Part shown: one piece after another, positions 46,159 to 56,497 of the stretch
Numbering within the stretch: the first letter of the stretch is position 1
Layout: each line of letters begins with the position of its first letter
Source: Methylovulum miyakonense HT12
Lineage (GTDB): Bacteria > Pseudomonadota > Gammaproteobacteria > Methylococcales > Methylomonadaceae
NCBI RefSeq assembly: GCF_000384075.1
Contig: NZ_KB913025.1
Location: 2,239,251-2,303,250 of the forward strand
Length of the DNA: 64,000 bases
Direction: 5' to 3'
Translations under genes and position numbers: made by a program
The notes under the pieces: generated by a model
Database searches by the model: none
What the model saw: the letters and a program-made list of their open reading frames with translations, nothing else
Told to the model about the DNA's origin: nothing

Positions 46159-46427
46159 TTCGAGTTACAAGCAGGATGTCCAAAACAATCATTTTGCAAA
46201 TTGTGCATGTGGGTTTTACAAAAGTTTCCGTCTTAGTTATATCAGCCTCAGAAGCTGCTTTAATAACGACGACAAACTAGGAGCCTGCATGTCCCACCTA
46301 AGCCATAAGCCATCTTTTGCCGCACTATTGGCGATTCTATTAGCACAAAACGCGCACAGTGATACCGTTAAGCGTTTTTTCAACATCCCCGCACAACCAA
46401 TTAACCGGGCGTTGCTGATTTTCGGAA

Positions 46428-47451
46428 CCTGGGTATCCCCTTGACTGGAGTGACTACTATCGGTAGTGTTGTCATCCATGGACGACTACCCGAAGACGTT
46501 GGCTGAATTTGAGGAACGCTTCTCCACCGAAGAAGCGTGCTGGCATTATTTGTGTGAGTTGAGATGGCCTGATGGTTTTGTTTGTCCGCGTTGCGGTCAT
46601 CGAAAAGCTTGGTTAATTGATCACGGGCTTCATTGGTATAGATCGTGCGATTACAAAGCATCAGTGACGGCAGGAACAATTTTTGAACGGACAAAGAAGC
46701 CGTTGATGGTTTGGTTTCGGGTAATCTGGTGGGTCACAGGGCAGAAATATGGTGCGAGCGCCAAAGGACTGCAACGTATGCTTGGTATTGGTAGCTATGA
46801 AACTGCGTGGACATGGCTTCACAAATTGCGTCGCGCCATGGTTAGGCAAGGCCGTGATCGTTTATCTGGGAACGTTGAGATCGACGAAACCTTTGTGGGT
46901 GGTGTAAAACACGACGGAAAACGCGGACGTGGCGCCAGTGGTAAGGTATTGATTCTTATGGTTGTGCAACTTGACGGAAAAAAATTGGGGCGCATACGAC
47001 TGAAACGAATAGAAGATGCTTCGGCAGAATCTTTAGAAAAAGCCATTCAGGATACGGTTGAACCAGGGAGCGTGATTCGAACGGATGGATGGGCTGGCTA
47101 TAACCAAATTGGCAATCGTGGGTACATTCACGAAGTGGTTCGAACTGATGCTGAGGTTGGGGACAATCTGTTGCCTGCTTGTAATCTGGTTGCCAGCCTG
47201 ATGAAACGATGGCTAGGTGGTACTTTGCAGGGGGCGGTTGCTCATGAGCATCTTGAGTATTATCTCGATGAATATACATTTCGATTCAATCGACGAACTT
47301 CACGGCACCGCGGAAAACTTTTTTATCGATTACTCCAACAAGCAGTGTTGACCGATGCCGTGACTTACGAAACTATCAAGAAAAATGTCCGTGGACGAAA
47401 ACCAACTCACCACAACATATAGTGTTTACTCCAGTCAAGGGGATACCCAGG
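46428..47451 (+). mobile_element. IS1595-family element inside the receptor gene
   Basis: Perfect 24-nt terminal inverted repeats (outer end CCTGGGTATCCCCTTGAC) bound 1024 bp. TTTCGGAA stands directly on both sides (46420-46427 and 47452-47459), an exact 8-bp target duplication. The perfect ends and in-frame rejoining of the host gene mark a recent insertion. Confidence 0.96.
46478..47422 (+). CDS. IS1595-family (ISXO2-like) transposase
   Basis: This 314-residue protein has an N-terminal zinc-ribbon (CPRCGHRKAW with a second, partial cysteine site) and an ISXO2-like DDE domain (VEIDETFVGG, VIRTDGWAGYNQI, EHLEYYLDEYTFRFNRR). The reading frame is complete from the ATG at 46478; an in-frame GTG at 46466 is a weaker alternative. 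It fills the IS from end to end. Confidence 0.95.
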   Translation: MDDYPKTLAEFEERFSTEEACWHYLCELRWPDGFVCPRCGHRKAWLIDHGLHWYRSCDYKASVTAGTIFERTKKPLMVWFRVIWWVTGQKYGASAKGLQRMLGIGSYETAWTWLHKLRRAMVRQGRDRLSGNVEIDETFVGGVKHDGKRGRGASGKVLILMVVQLDGKKLGRIRLKRIEDASAESLEKAIQDTVEPGSVIRTDGWAGYNQIGNRGYIHEVVRTDAEVGDNLLPACNLVASLMKRWLGGTLQGAVAHEHLEYYLDEYTFRFNRRTSRHRGKLFYRLLQQAVLTDAVTYETIKKNVRGRKPTHHNI

Positions 47452-49799
47452 TTTCGGAAAACAAAGCGGGCAGCAATTGATGTACAGCACGGCGGTTACC
47501 GACCACTTACGTAGCCAACCTGTGCAGGGTGAGTACACGGCAACGGAGGCGGTCAATCTCTTGCTTGCCGGCGCGCCGCTACAAGCCGTTGCCACGCGTG
47601 AAGGCACACTGACCGTGCACCCGAAAGCCATGACAGTGGCGGCGGCAGAAACAGAAACCGAAACTAGGCAAGACACGGCAACTTTGCCAAAAGTGAAGGT
47701 TACAGGCAAAGCGGAAAATGATGCCGTATGGGCAACTGATCCCTACAATACCGATTACCACCAGCCGAATTCAATGACCGCTACAAAAACTGACACGCCA
47801 ATTATGGAGACCCCTTATTCGGTAACAATTGTGCCGAAAGAAGTCCTGAAAGATCAGCAAGTCATCAAAATTGATGATGCGGTCAAAAACGTCGCAGGGG
47901 TTATGGCACAACCGACCAACGGTCAAAATAGTGATTCGTTCATTATCCGTGGCTTCCAAAACGATACTGTGTATAGAAATGGTTTTTTATTGCCATCGGC
48001 TATTGGTGGTGGCACTTCAAAACGAGAGACGGCGAATCTGGATCGAATTGAAGTTTTGAAAGGCCCTGGCTCAATTTTATATGGTCGTAGTGAACCTGGC
48101 GGCATTATCAATTTGGTAACTAAAAAGCCTCAAGCCACACCATATTATTCTTTGCAACAGCAATTTGGCTCCTATGATTTTTACCGGACAACAGGCGATG
48201 CAACAGGCGCAATCAGCCATGATGACAGTTTGCTCTACCGCTTTAATTTTGCTTATGAAGATTCAGGATCATTCCGAGATTTTCAGAAAGCAGACAAGGT
48301 TTTCGTTGCGCCAAGCTTTACATGGAATATCTCGGATCAAACTCAAGTGAATTTTGATATTGAGTACCAACGTTTTGATGAAACAGGGGATTCAGGTCAA
48401 TCGCCATTGTTGGTTAACGTGCCCAGCATCGCGTTTGAGCCTGTCAATAATCGCCCTGCGCCCATCCCGCGAAACCGTGAGTTTGGGGAGCGAGTCAACA
48501 ACTCCAATATTGGTGACAGGACGTTTGTCGGTTTTGATTGGTCACATGCGTTCAATGAAAACTGGAAACTCAGCCAGCGTTTTGGTACGGAACTTTGGGA
48601 TTTGAGATCAAAGTATTTGTTTTTCTATCCAGGTGCAGATGCCCAAGGTAACTTATCACGCTCATTCAATAATGGTTTGACGCAACAACAACAGTACTAT
48701 ACGACCCTGAATTTAACTGGTAAATTTGCCACAGGCTTTATAGAACATACGTTGTTGACGGGTTTTGATTATTTCGTGATTGATAATCAAGGCACGGGCA
48801 ACTGTTGCCAATATGCGGGTGATTTCAATATCTTTAGACCAACGTATCTGACGACGGCCCCCCAATTTGATCCGGCGGGCAATTCTGAAATCAAAGGCAT
48901 TACCCAAGATTTATATAGTTTATATATTCAGGATCAGTTCAAATTGCCTTATAACGTATTTGCCAATGTCGGTGTGCGTTACGACGATGCTTCCAGCCAG
49001 AAACAATGGTCTTACGATAATTTTGTCTTAACTCATACCGGACACAATCACGTCAGCCCAAGGGGTGGTTTGTTATGGAGACCGATACAGTGGCTGTCCC
49101 TCTATGGAAGCTACACGGAGAATTTTGGACAAAACAACAGTTTATTTAACTCGCCTGGGCAAAACCAAGTCCAACCCCAAACTGCCCAACAATGGGAATT
49201 GGGCACCAAAACCGAATTTTTCGATGGCCGTCTGTCTGCTACTTTTGCCTATTTTGACCTGACTAAGCAAAATATTGCCATCACCGATTACAGTACCTTT
49301 ATTCCGAGCACAAAAAACATTGGCGAACAAGAAAGCCGTGGCTATGAATTTGAGGCTAGCGGTGAAATTTTACCGGGCTGGAAAATCATTGGAGCTTACA
49401 CGCATCTTGCCTATGCCAACATCAACAAAGATGGTTTGGATGGTAAATCCGACAATACCGGGCATCGGATGATGTTGACTCCACGTAATTTTGGTAGCCT
49501 GTGGAACACATACGAATTGCAATCCGGTCAATTACGAGGGTTGAAGTTTGGCGGCGGCGTGGTAGGAGCTGATTTGAGCCAAGGCGACCCAGCAAACGAT
49601 TATCAATTGCCTGGCTATATGACAGTTAATTTACTAACAAGCTATGCCATAAAAGTAGGTCGTACCAAAACCACCTTCCAGCTCAATGTTAACAATTTGC
49701 TCGATAAAACCTATTACACGGGGAGCAACACCGCTTACCAAATTGGCGTAGGCGCACCACGTACTTTCTTAGGATCAGTAAAAGTGGAGTTTTAATTTT

Positions 49800-50430
49800 C
49801 CATCATAAGGTTTAAACCACTCGCTTCAGCGGATCAGCTTTAGCTGCGATAATAGAGGCTAAGGAGGTGGCCTATGGAATACCGATACGGGAGTCACACA
49901 GTTTTCAGATAGAGTACCATTTTGTATGGGTAACGAAATATCGCTACAAGGTGTTGAAAAGGGAGGTGGCAGAGCGTGTCAGGGAGTTGGTCAGGCAGAC
50001 ATGCGAAGCGTTCGAGATTCGTATAATCAAGGGGGTTGTCAGTAAAGACCATGTGCATATTTTGGTCAGCGCCCCACCAAGCTTGGCGCCGAGTGAAATC
50101 ATGAGGCGGATCAAGGGAAGGAGGGCCAGTTACCTGTTTGAAGAGTTTCCGCATTTGAAGAAGCGGTATTGGGGGCAGCATTTCTGGGCACGGGGCTATT
50201 TTTGCGCCACGGTTGGTCAGATGACAGAAGATATGATAAAGCAATATTTGGAGCATCATTTTGAACCTAACCCCAATGATAATTTCCAGATGGAGCCGAA
50301 ATTGACGCGTCGTTCAGCCGACGCGTATCCGGACTTTCAGTCCGTAACTAAACGACCACCGGCTTAAGCCGGTGATCGTTTAGTTGGTGGCTAAGCCAGT
50401 CAGGGTTGCGAACCCTGACCGGCACGTTCA
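49800..50430 (+). mobile_element. IS200/IS605-type element between receptor and PepSY gene
   Basis: A TnpA-like gene is flanked downstream by strong palindromes (AACTAAACGA...TCGTTTAGTT with an inner ACCGGCTTAAGCCGGT at 50347-50385, and GTCAGGGTT/AACCCTGAC at 50399-50419), as expected for the folded ends recognised by HUH transposases. Exact borders are uncertain because such elements leave no inverted repeats or target duplication. Confidence 0.75.
49874..50367 (+). pseudogene. IS200/IS605 TnpA transposase, early frameshift
   Basis: The expected start (AAGGAGG then ATGGAATACCGATACGG at 49874) gives MEYRYGSHTVF and hits a stop two codons later. The rest of the protein (IEYHFVWVTKYRYKVL, the HUH motif in KDHVHILVSAPP, the catalytic Tyr in MIKQYLEHHFEPNPNDNF) is in a frame shifted by one base. 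That frame is open from a GTG at 49867 that overlaps the ribosome binding site. One base has been lost or gained near 49905, so activity is doubtful. Confidence 0.8.
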
Positions 50431-50631
50431 ATCCAGCCTTACATTTTCACAATCGGTTTGGACGAGGCAATATGCCCACATCCGGCTGTAACCCACGCAA
50501 CGAATTTTTGACAAAATCAAAAAATACATGATTTTTTATGGTGTCAGGTGTGGATTGTCCGTTCCTATACGTCTTATCTGATAGCAAGAGTAACTTGTAT
50601 CAATAAGACGATTGGAGCCACCAAACCCGCC

Positions 50632-51849
50632 ATGAACCGAACTTATACGCCAGACAAAACCCTTCTCAATTCCACTTCACTACCACGTCTTAAAGTTCGC
50701 CGCAAACTCTGGTTACAAGTTCATCTTTGGCTGGGTTTAGGTTTGGGCTTATTTTTGGCAATTATTGGTTTAACCGGTTCGGTGCTGGTATTTTGGCACG
50801 AGTTGGATGAAGCGATTAATCCTGGCCTATATCAAGCCAGTAACTATTCCCATCTATCCCGAAAATCCTTGGATGAACTGATTGCTGCCGCCAGCTTAGC
50901 AGCACCTAAGGGTTGGGTTTCAGCGTCACTGGATGCACTGCATGAAAATGGCAATGCCGTCTTTGGGTTTTATTATCCAGAACCCAACCTTACGCCAGAA
51001 CAAGCGGAATCCTTGACCATCGCTCTCGACCCCTCTACCGCCGAAGTTGTTAGTCGGCGGGTTTTTTATCATGCTTGGAATCCGCTGAAAAATTCGCTCG
51101 TCGGATTTTTCTTTAAACTGCATTACGCGCTGTTTTTAGGTGAAATCGGCGTTACCATCGTTGGTATTTTTGCCGTGTTGTTTTTTGTGTCGACGATGAG
51201 CGGTTTGATTTTATGGTGGCCTTTAACAGGCAACTGGAAGCGTGTTTTGACCATCAAACGTAAGGCCAGCACTGAGCGTTTCAACCATGATTTACATCAA
51301 ACGGCGGGATTTTACAGCCTAATTGTGCTGCTGGTTTTATTAATTTCCGGCCTGTATTTCAATTTGCCTAACCAATTTCGCTGGCTAGTTGAACGGTTTT
51401 CACCACTAACCGCAGATGCCAAAGCCAACCCGCAACCCGCCCCACCCGTTACCAACGCCGTACTGGAAAACGCCTTACGAAAAATTACCCAACAGAACCC
51501 GCAAGCTGAAGCGCAGTTTTATTCCTTTTCTCCAGACCCGACCATGCCGTTCACTGTCTGTTTCCGCAATGTGCCAGAATTGCGCCCTTATGTGTTGGAT
51601 AGCCGTTGTTACCAACTGAACCGCAATACCGGCGACGTGCTGGCAATCACCGACCCCGCCCACGGTAGTGTCGGCGATGTGGTCATGCAATGGCAATGGC
51701 CTTTGCATTCAGGGCAGGCGTTTGGTTGGACGGGACGGATTTTGGTGTGCATCGCAGGATTGATATGCCCGCTGTTGTTTGTGACGGGGGTGATCCGTTG
51801 GTTGCAAAAACGGTGGGCTAAGCAACATCGGCTGGCTGTTCGATTATAA
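50632..51849 (+). CDS. PepSY-associated membrane protein (module A)
   Basis: From the ATG at 50632 this 405-residue inner-membrane protein has four to five membrane helices, the first in LQVHLWLGLGLGLFLAIIGL directly after a basic RRKLW motif. It has a PepSY-type periplasmic region and membrane segments with conserved His residues (LHYALFLGEIGV, DLHQTAGFYSLIVL, PLHSGQAFGW). The family is found next to siderophore receptors and includes proteins thought to reduce ferric siderophores (FoxB/FhuF-like roles). Its original neighbour is the split receptor; an IS200 element now lies between them. Confidence 0.88.
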   Translation: MNRTYTPDKTLLNSTSLPRLKVRRKLWLQVHLWLGLGLGLFLAIIGLTGSVLVFWHELDEAINPGLYQASNYSHLSRKSLDELIAAASLAAPKGWVSASLDALHENGNAVFGFYYPEPNLTPEQAESLTIALDPSTAEVVSRRVFYHAWNPLKNSLVGFFFKLHYALFLGEIGVTIVGIFAVLFFVSTMSGLILWWPLTGNWKRVLTIKRKASTERFNHDLHQTAGFYSLIVLLVLLISGLYFNLPNQFRWLVERFSPLTADAKANPQPAPPVTNAVLENALRKITQQNPQAEAQFYSFSPDPTMPFTVCFRNVPELRPYVLDSRCYQLNRNTGDVLAITDPAHGSVGDVVMQWQWPLHSGQAFGWTGRILVCIAGLICPLLFVTGVIRWLQKRWAKQHRLAVRL

Positions 51850-51920
51850 TGAGCGGCATTATTTTAACGAATTAATCTATAACCATTTGATAAACAAAAA
51901 TATATGACAGCGTTGGTGGG

Positions 51921-53123
51921 TTATTTGCTAACCGGGATGTTTTGTTTAATTTTTAGTGCCTTGCGTTTTTGCCGCCAGCGGATAAAGCCCGTGACATATA
52001 AAACAGTGGGTATTAATCCTAGGAACAGAATCAAAATCCGCCCCGCCAAACCAAAAGCACGTCCCGTATGCAAAGGGAACAACCAGCCTAGCAAATGGTC
52101 GCCGAACGTTGCCGTTTCTGGGCTATAACGTTGTAGGATGTTGCCACTGTACTGATCGACCAACACATCACTTTCCCATGCCGCTCCTGTTGCTAAGCTC
52201 ACTGAATAAACGCTTTGGCTGTTTTCTGGTAGGGATAAGGATACAGGCTGACCATTAGGAACGCTGGCTTTAGCGATGTTGACCGCCTGTTCCGCGCTGA
52301 TAGGTTGTTTTTCTGGGGATGTCTGTGAAATCGGAGTTGCGGCAAGCCGCGTGACAGATGACAAGGCATTAACGCTGTGATCTATCCATTCTGTCCACGG
52401 TTTGTACATATGGATGCCGCTAAATAAGCTGACTAATAACAGTAAGCTGGCAAAAATACCAAAAGTTTTATGCAAATCGTAATTCAGCCTTTCCGCGCTG
52501 GCATTGCGTTTGATTTTTAAAGCCACCAGCCAGCGGTCAATGCGTGGCCACCATAAATATACCCCGACCACAATCGAACCCATCAACAACGCGCTGCCAA
52601 AACTGAGCAGATAATTGCCCAGCCACAGACCCGGAAAATTAAGCATCAGTGACGTGTGTATCTTTAAAATAATGCCCATTAACGGTTTTGCCCATGGACG
52701 CAACTGTGATTCCCATAGGCGAGGCCCAGTCACAGTGCCGTTGCATGGGTCTATATACAAAGTATAGCGGTCATTCCACTCGGCTTCTGGAGCGGGCATT
52801 TGATACCAAAGGGTATACAAGGGACGTTCGACATTGGGAAAGGACACGCTGCCCAATTGCCCTGGAGCTGGGATGTAGTTTTGGGCGGCGGCAAGCAATT
52901 GATCTAAAGGTCGGTAAGCGGATTCAATACACGCACTGTTCGTTTTTAGCAGTACCGGATTCAATGCGGCATCCAGCGGTTGCCAAAAAACAATCAGGCT
53001 GCCTGTCAAGCCGATCAACGCGAACATCGCACCTAAAGTCAGCCCTAAATACAAATGTATTTGCAACCATAGTTTGCGGTGCTTCTTTTTAGGCGATAAA
53101 TAGTGATGGCAGTTTTGTTTCAT
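51921..53123 (-). CDS. PepSY-associated membrane protein (module B)
   Basis: This 400-residue paralogue of the other two PepSY proteins starts with a basic tail and RKLWLQIHLYLGLTLGAMFA. It has helices and His-containing motifs at similar places (KIHTSLMLNFPGLW, YDLHKTFGIFASLLLL, LHTGRAFGLAGRILILFLG) and ends in a basic tail (RQKRKALKIKQN). It is the last gene of minus-strand module B, 187 bp after the receptor, and converges on the module A PepSY gene. Confidence 0.88.
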   Translation of the reverse strand: MKQNCHHYLSPKKKHRKLWLQIHLYLGLTLGAMFALIGLTGSLIVFWQPLDAALNPVLLKTNSACIESAYRPLDQLLAAAQNYIPAPGQLGSVSFPNVERPLYTLWYQMPAPEAEWNDRYTLYIDPCNGTVTGPRLWESQLRPWAKPLMGIILKIHTSLMLNFPGLWLGNYLLSFGSALLMGSIVVGVYLWWPRIDRWLVALKIKRNASAERLNYDLHKTFGIFASLLLLVSLFSGIHMYKPWTEWIDHSVNALSSVTRLAATPISQTSPEKQPISAEQAVNIAKASVPNGQPVSLSLPENSQSVYSVSLATGAAWESDVLVDQYSGNILQRYSPETATFGDHLLGWLFPLHTGRAFGLAGRILILFLGLIPTVLYVTGFIRWRQKRKALKIKQNIPVSK

Positions 53124-53310
53124 TGTCGATAGAGTCAGGGCATGAACGGTATGTTTTAGACAAATCGGACGTTAGGAGTAACTTGAAGTCATGTTAGTTT
53201 GTGCCGACGATGTGTAGGAATAATTTAGCAATAGGCGTAAAGCCATTCCTCTGTTTAATGACCTTTCAGATTTTTAAAATCCGAAAGGTCTCAAGATTCA
53301 GTTTTGGTCA

Positions 53311-55752
53311 CTAAAACGATACCCTGATCGATCCTAAAACAGTACGCGGCGCACCATAGTAAGCACCGCTACTGGTTCCGGTGACAAAATAGGATTTGTC
53401 CAGCAGATTGTCTATGTTGACTTGGGCGGTAAATTTGGAAACACCGATCTTCCAGCCATAGCTTGCCATGAGGTTCATCGTGACATAGCCAGGAAGTTGA
53501 TAATCATGGGTATCCGCATCTTGACGGCCTTCAACGGCGACGGCTCCGGCACCCAACTTTAAGCCAGAAAATTTGCCGTACTGAAACTCATAAGTGCTCC
53601 ATAAACTGCCCATGTTTTCGGCGACATTGCCAAGGCGGTTACCAAGCAAATCATTGCCTTTGGTAATTTTAGCGAAGGGCATGTAAGTGTAATTGCCTAT
53701 CATCCGCCAGCCGGGCAGAATTTCACCCGCGACATCCAGTTCTACGCCATGAGTTTGAGCTTCCCCGACCGGAATAACACCCCAAGGCAAATTATTGGGA
53801 TCGGGCGTTTGCAGGTTTTGCTTAGTCAATTCAAAGTAGGAAAATGTGGCTGTTAACTGCCCGTCCCAAAATTCGGTTTTGCTTCCCATTTCCCATTGGT
53901 TAGCCCGTTGCGGCGGCAGTGTTTTCCCACTATTGTTAAAGCCGTTGGAGGCGCCGAAATTTTCCGTGTAGCTTCCGTATAAGGATAACCATTGTATCGG
54001 ACGCCAAAGCAAACCGCCGCGTGGGCTAACTTGGTCATCATCGTTAATGGTGTTGCCCAGAAGATTGTCTTTGGTCACCGCATTGTCATAACGTAATCCG
54101 GCCAAAGCGTGGAAATTGAAAGGCAATTTGATTTGGTCTTGTAGGAAGATACCGTACCAATCGGTAGTGTGGTTGATTGGCCCCCAGGCATTTTGTGGTG
54201 TGACCAAGTCCGCCAGTGGCCCTGATGTATAGCTAGGGTTATTGAAATTGCCATCCGGCAGTGGAGGGCAACAATACTGATTGTCTAACTTTTCATTGGT
54301 ACGGTAGTAATCCCCGCCGAAGGCTAGGGAATGGTGCAATATTCCCGTGTTGAACTTGCCAGTCAGATTGACGGTGTTGAAATAACGGTCTGCCGCGAGT
54401 CCTTTTACGGTAGCCGTGCCTTGCGAATAAGTGCCGTCCGCTTGGATACCATATGCGAAAGCAGCGGGATTGCCCCCTTGTTCAGTGAAATTGGCATTGA
54501 AACGGTGTTGTAAGCTCCAGTTGTCGTTAAACGCGTGTGACCAGTTGAGGCCGACCAGAATATCGTCGGTGCTTTCATCCGACCAAGGCTGTCCGAAACT
54601 ATAGGAACGGGAGACGGGGGCGGGACGGTTGCCTAGATTTGGAATAGGGGATTGAAGGTTATCATGGGTGTGCAAGTACTCCAGTTCCAAAGTGGCTTGG
54701 GTTTTAGGGCTGATATTCCATTTGGCCACCGGGGCGACGAAAACACGTTTGTTATAGACAAAGTCTTGAAATGAGCCAGCATTTTCATAATCCAGGTTCA
54801 GGCGATAAAGTAACTTATCATCCTTAGTGATGGGGCCGGTCGCATCGGCAGTGGTGCGGTAAAAATCATAGGAACCGAATTGCTGTTGCAAGGAATAAAA
54901 TGGGCTAGTGAGCGGCTGTTTGGTGATCAAATTAACGATACCCCCAGGTTCGGCCCGGCCATACAGAATAGAAGCGGGCCCTTTCAACACCTCAATGCGT
55001 TCCAAATTAGCCGTGTCACGTTTTAGGCCAAAGCCGCTAGAACCTAGCGGAGAGGGAAACAAAACCCCATTGCGGTAAACCGAATTGCCTGTGTCGAACC
55101 CGCGTATCAGGAATGAATCGACACCATTGCCGATGTTGCCTGCCTTCATGATACCGCTAACATTTTTAGTGGCATCCTCGACACGCACCACTTGCTGGTC
55201 TTGTAACACTTGCTTGGGCACTACTTGAATCGAGAACGGCGTTTCCATGATGGGCGTGTCCGTTTTGGTCGCTGTCGTGGCGTTGGTACGGTTGTAATTA
55301 GGATTATAAGGATCGCTCGAATCATCTTCGTAACTTTCAGTTTTACCGGTCACTTTCATCGTCGCTAATGTCGCCACCGATTGCACCGAAGTAACTGCCG
55401 CTACCACAGGCCCAGCCGTTTTCACCAAAGTCACACTACCGCCCGTTTGCCTAACCGCCAAACCTTTCCCCGCTACCAATTTGTCTAAAGCCTGTTGCGG
55501 CGTGTACTTGCCATAAACAGGATTAGCCCTGACATCCCGCGCCAATCCTGCTGGAAAACCAACCTGCCAATCGCTAGTGGCGATGAAGGCGTTGAGCGCG
55601 TCGGCTAACGGTTGGGCGGGGATATTGAATTGTTGGATTTGATTTCCCCCTGCTAAAGCCTGTTGTGGTGCGATCAGCGAGGGTAGTGTCAGGGCAATGG
55701 CGAGGGTGATTTGGCCCAGTGCGTCGCGGGCATTACGGGTGTCTGGGTGCAT
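53311..55752 (-). CDS. TonB-dependent siderophore receptor with STN domain (module B)
   Basis: This 813-residue receptor has a signal peptide (to about residue 35), an STN domain for surface signalling (FNIPAQPLADALNAFIATSDW), a MKVTGK TonB-box-like stretch, plug (TDTPIMETPFSIQVVPKQVL, VLKGPASILYGRAEPGG) and a barrel with SLQQQFGSYDFYRTT and LLWRPIQWLSLYGSYTENF, ending in SIRVSF. An AGGAG ribosome binding site precedes the ATG. It is intact and should import a ferric siderophore with TonB energy and signal to the FecR at 56498-57460. A toxin-antitoxin pair lies between them. Confidence 0.95.
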   Translation of the reverse strand: MHPDTRNARDALGQITLAIALTLPSLIAPQQALAGGNQIQQFNIPAQPLADALNAFIATSDWQVGFPAGLARDVRANPVYGKYTPQQALDKLVAGKGLAVRQTGGSVTLVKTAGPVVAAVTSVQSVATLATMKVTGKTESYEDDSSDPYNPNYNRTNATTATKTDTPIMETPFSIQVVPKQVLQDQQVVRVEDATKNVSGIMKAGNIGNGVDSFLIRGFDTGNSVYRNGVLFPSPLGSSGFGLKRDTANLERIEVLKGPASILYGRAEPGGIVNLITKQPLTSPFYSLQQQFGSYDFYRTTADATGPITKDDKLLYRLNLDYENAGSFQDFVYNKRVFVAPVAKWNISPKTQATLELEYLHTHDNLQSPIPNLGNRPAPVSRSYSFGQPWSDESTDDILVGLNWSHAFNDNWSLQHRFNANFTEQGGNPAAFAYGIQADGTYSQGTATVKGLAADRYFNTVNLTGKFNTGILHHSLAFGGDYYRTNEKLDNQYCCPPLPDGNFNNPSYTSGPLADLVTPQNAWGPINHTTDWYGIFLQDQIKLPFNFHALAGLRYDNAVTKDNLLGNTINDDDQVSPRGGLLWRPIQWLSLYGSYTENFGASNGFNNSGKTLPPQRANQWEMGSKTEFWDGQLTATFSYFELTKQNLQTPDPNNLPWGVIPVGEAQTHGVELDVAGEILPGWRMIGNYTYMPFAKITKGNDLLGNRLGNVAENMGSLWSTYEFQYGKFSGLKLGAGAVAVEGRQDADTHDYQLPGYVTMNLMASYGWKIGVSKFTAQVNIDNLLDKSYFVTGTSSGAYYGAPRTVLGSIRVSF

Positions 55753-55911
55753 AGTGGCTCCTGTGTGTCGTTAAGAAAACCGCGCTTTTGGCCGCGCTTA
55801 GGTAACGAGACGTTTCAGGATTTGGATCACACACTTGGGGTGGAAAGTTTTTTGTTGATTTTTATGCGCTTGCGAATACATATAATGTAGGTATAACATA
55901 GGTTCATAGAA

Positions 55912-56168
55912 ATGAATTCGATTCCCGCAAAGCGGCCATTAACTTGAAAAAGCATGGTATTCATTTTGATGAGGCCGCTAGTTGCTTGTTTGATTCACTC
56001 GCTTTAGTCCGTGAAGATGCTGATGCTCAAGGTGAAAATCGCTGGGTGCTGCTGGGCATAAGTAATCAGGCGCGACTATTGGTTGTTGTGTACACCGTGC
56101 GCGGAGAATCGATTCGAATAATTTCCGCCCGTAAACCCACTACCAAAGAGGTTCTGTGCTATGCGTGA
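55912..56168 (+). CDS. brnT: BrnT-family toxin, start region frame-disrupted
   Basis: The BrnT ribonuclease fold is clear in KKHGIHFDEAASCLFDSLAL, RWVLLGISNQARLLVVVYT and SIRIISARKPTTKEV. The expected N-terminus (EFDSRKAAIN) is encoded upstream in the same frame, but no start codon lies in that frame before a TAG at 55899. An ATG at 55912 with an AGG upstream is one base out of frame (ATGAA-TTCGAT). Either a base has been lost and the toxin is dead, or translation starts at the TTG at 55944 and makes a shortened toxin. It overlaps brnA by 8 bp. The pair faces opposite to the module B genes around it. Confidence 0.75.
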
Positions 56169-56367
56169 CGAGTATGATTTCAGCAATGCCAAACGCGCTC
56201 AAGACGTGCCGCATTTGGCTAAACTCCAAGCCGAAAGCGGCAAAAGCCGCATTACGCTATTTCTTGATAATGATGTTCTCGCTGCTTTCCGTGAACGTGC
56301 CGCCCAAAGTGGCAAAGGTTATCAAACACTGATTAATGAGGTCTTGCGCGTTAGTCTTGCGCGTTAG
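56161..56367 (+). CDS. brnA: BrnA-family antitoxin
   Basis: This 68-residue protein binds and neutralises BrnT and, as a dimer, usually represses its own operon. The C-terminal ribbon-helix-helix (SRITLFLDNDVLAAFRERAA then GYQTLINEVLRVSL) is typical of BrnA. Its ATG overlaps the brnT end, the usual coupled arrangement. It is intact although brnT may not be. Confidence 0.88.
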   Translation: MRDEYDFSNAKRAQDVPHLAKLQAESGKSRITLFLDNDVLAAFRERAAQSGKGYQTLINEVLRVSLAR

Positions 56368-56497
56368 CCTTGCACCGGAGTCAGCACCACTGACGGCGGA
56401 AACGTTGCGAAAAATTTTGCATGAAGAACTCTGTGCGAGGTGATGTGGGATGGTTTATTTGAGAAAAACGAAAATTGAAGTTGGAATCTGGTTGTAA

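Larger units (their letters stand above)
46289..49795 (+). pseudogene. TonB-dependent siderophore receptor split by IS1595 (module A)
   Basis: The gene starts at the ATG at 46289 (AGGAG 5 nt upstream) and is broken after 46427. Removing the IS and one copy of the 8-bp duplication joins 46427 to 47460 in frame and restores an 824-residue receptor: signal peptide, STN domain (FFNIPAQPINRALLIFGKQSG), a VKVTGK TonB-box-like stretch, plug (TDTPIMETPYSVTIVPKEVL, VLKGPGSILYGRSEPGG) and 22-strand barrel ending in VKVEF. The break is inside the STN domain. The downstream part (a TTG/ATG near 47477 opens a long frame) would lack a signal peptide, so a working receptor is unlikely. It is a paralogue of the receptors of modules B and C. 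Confidence 0.92.
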
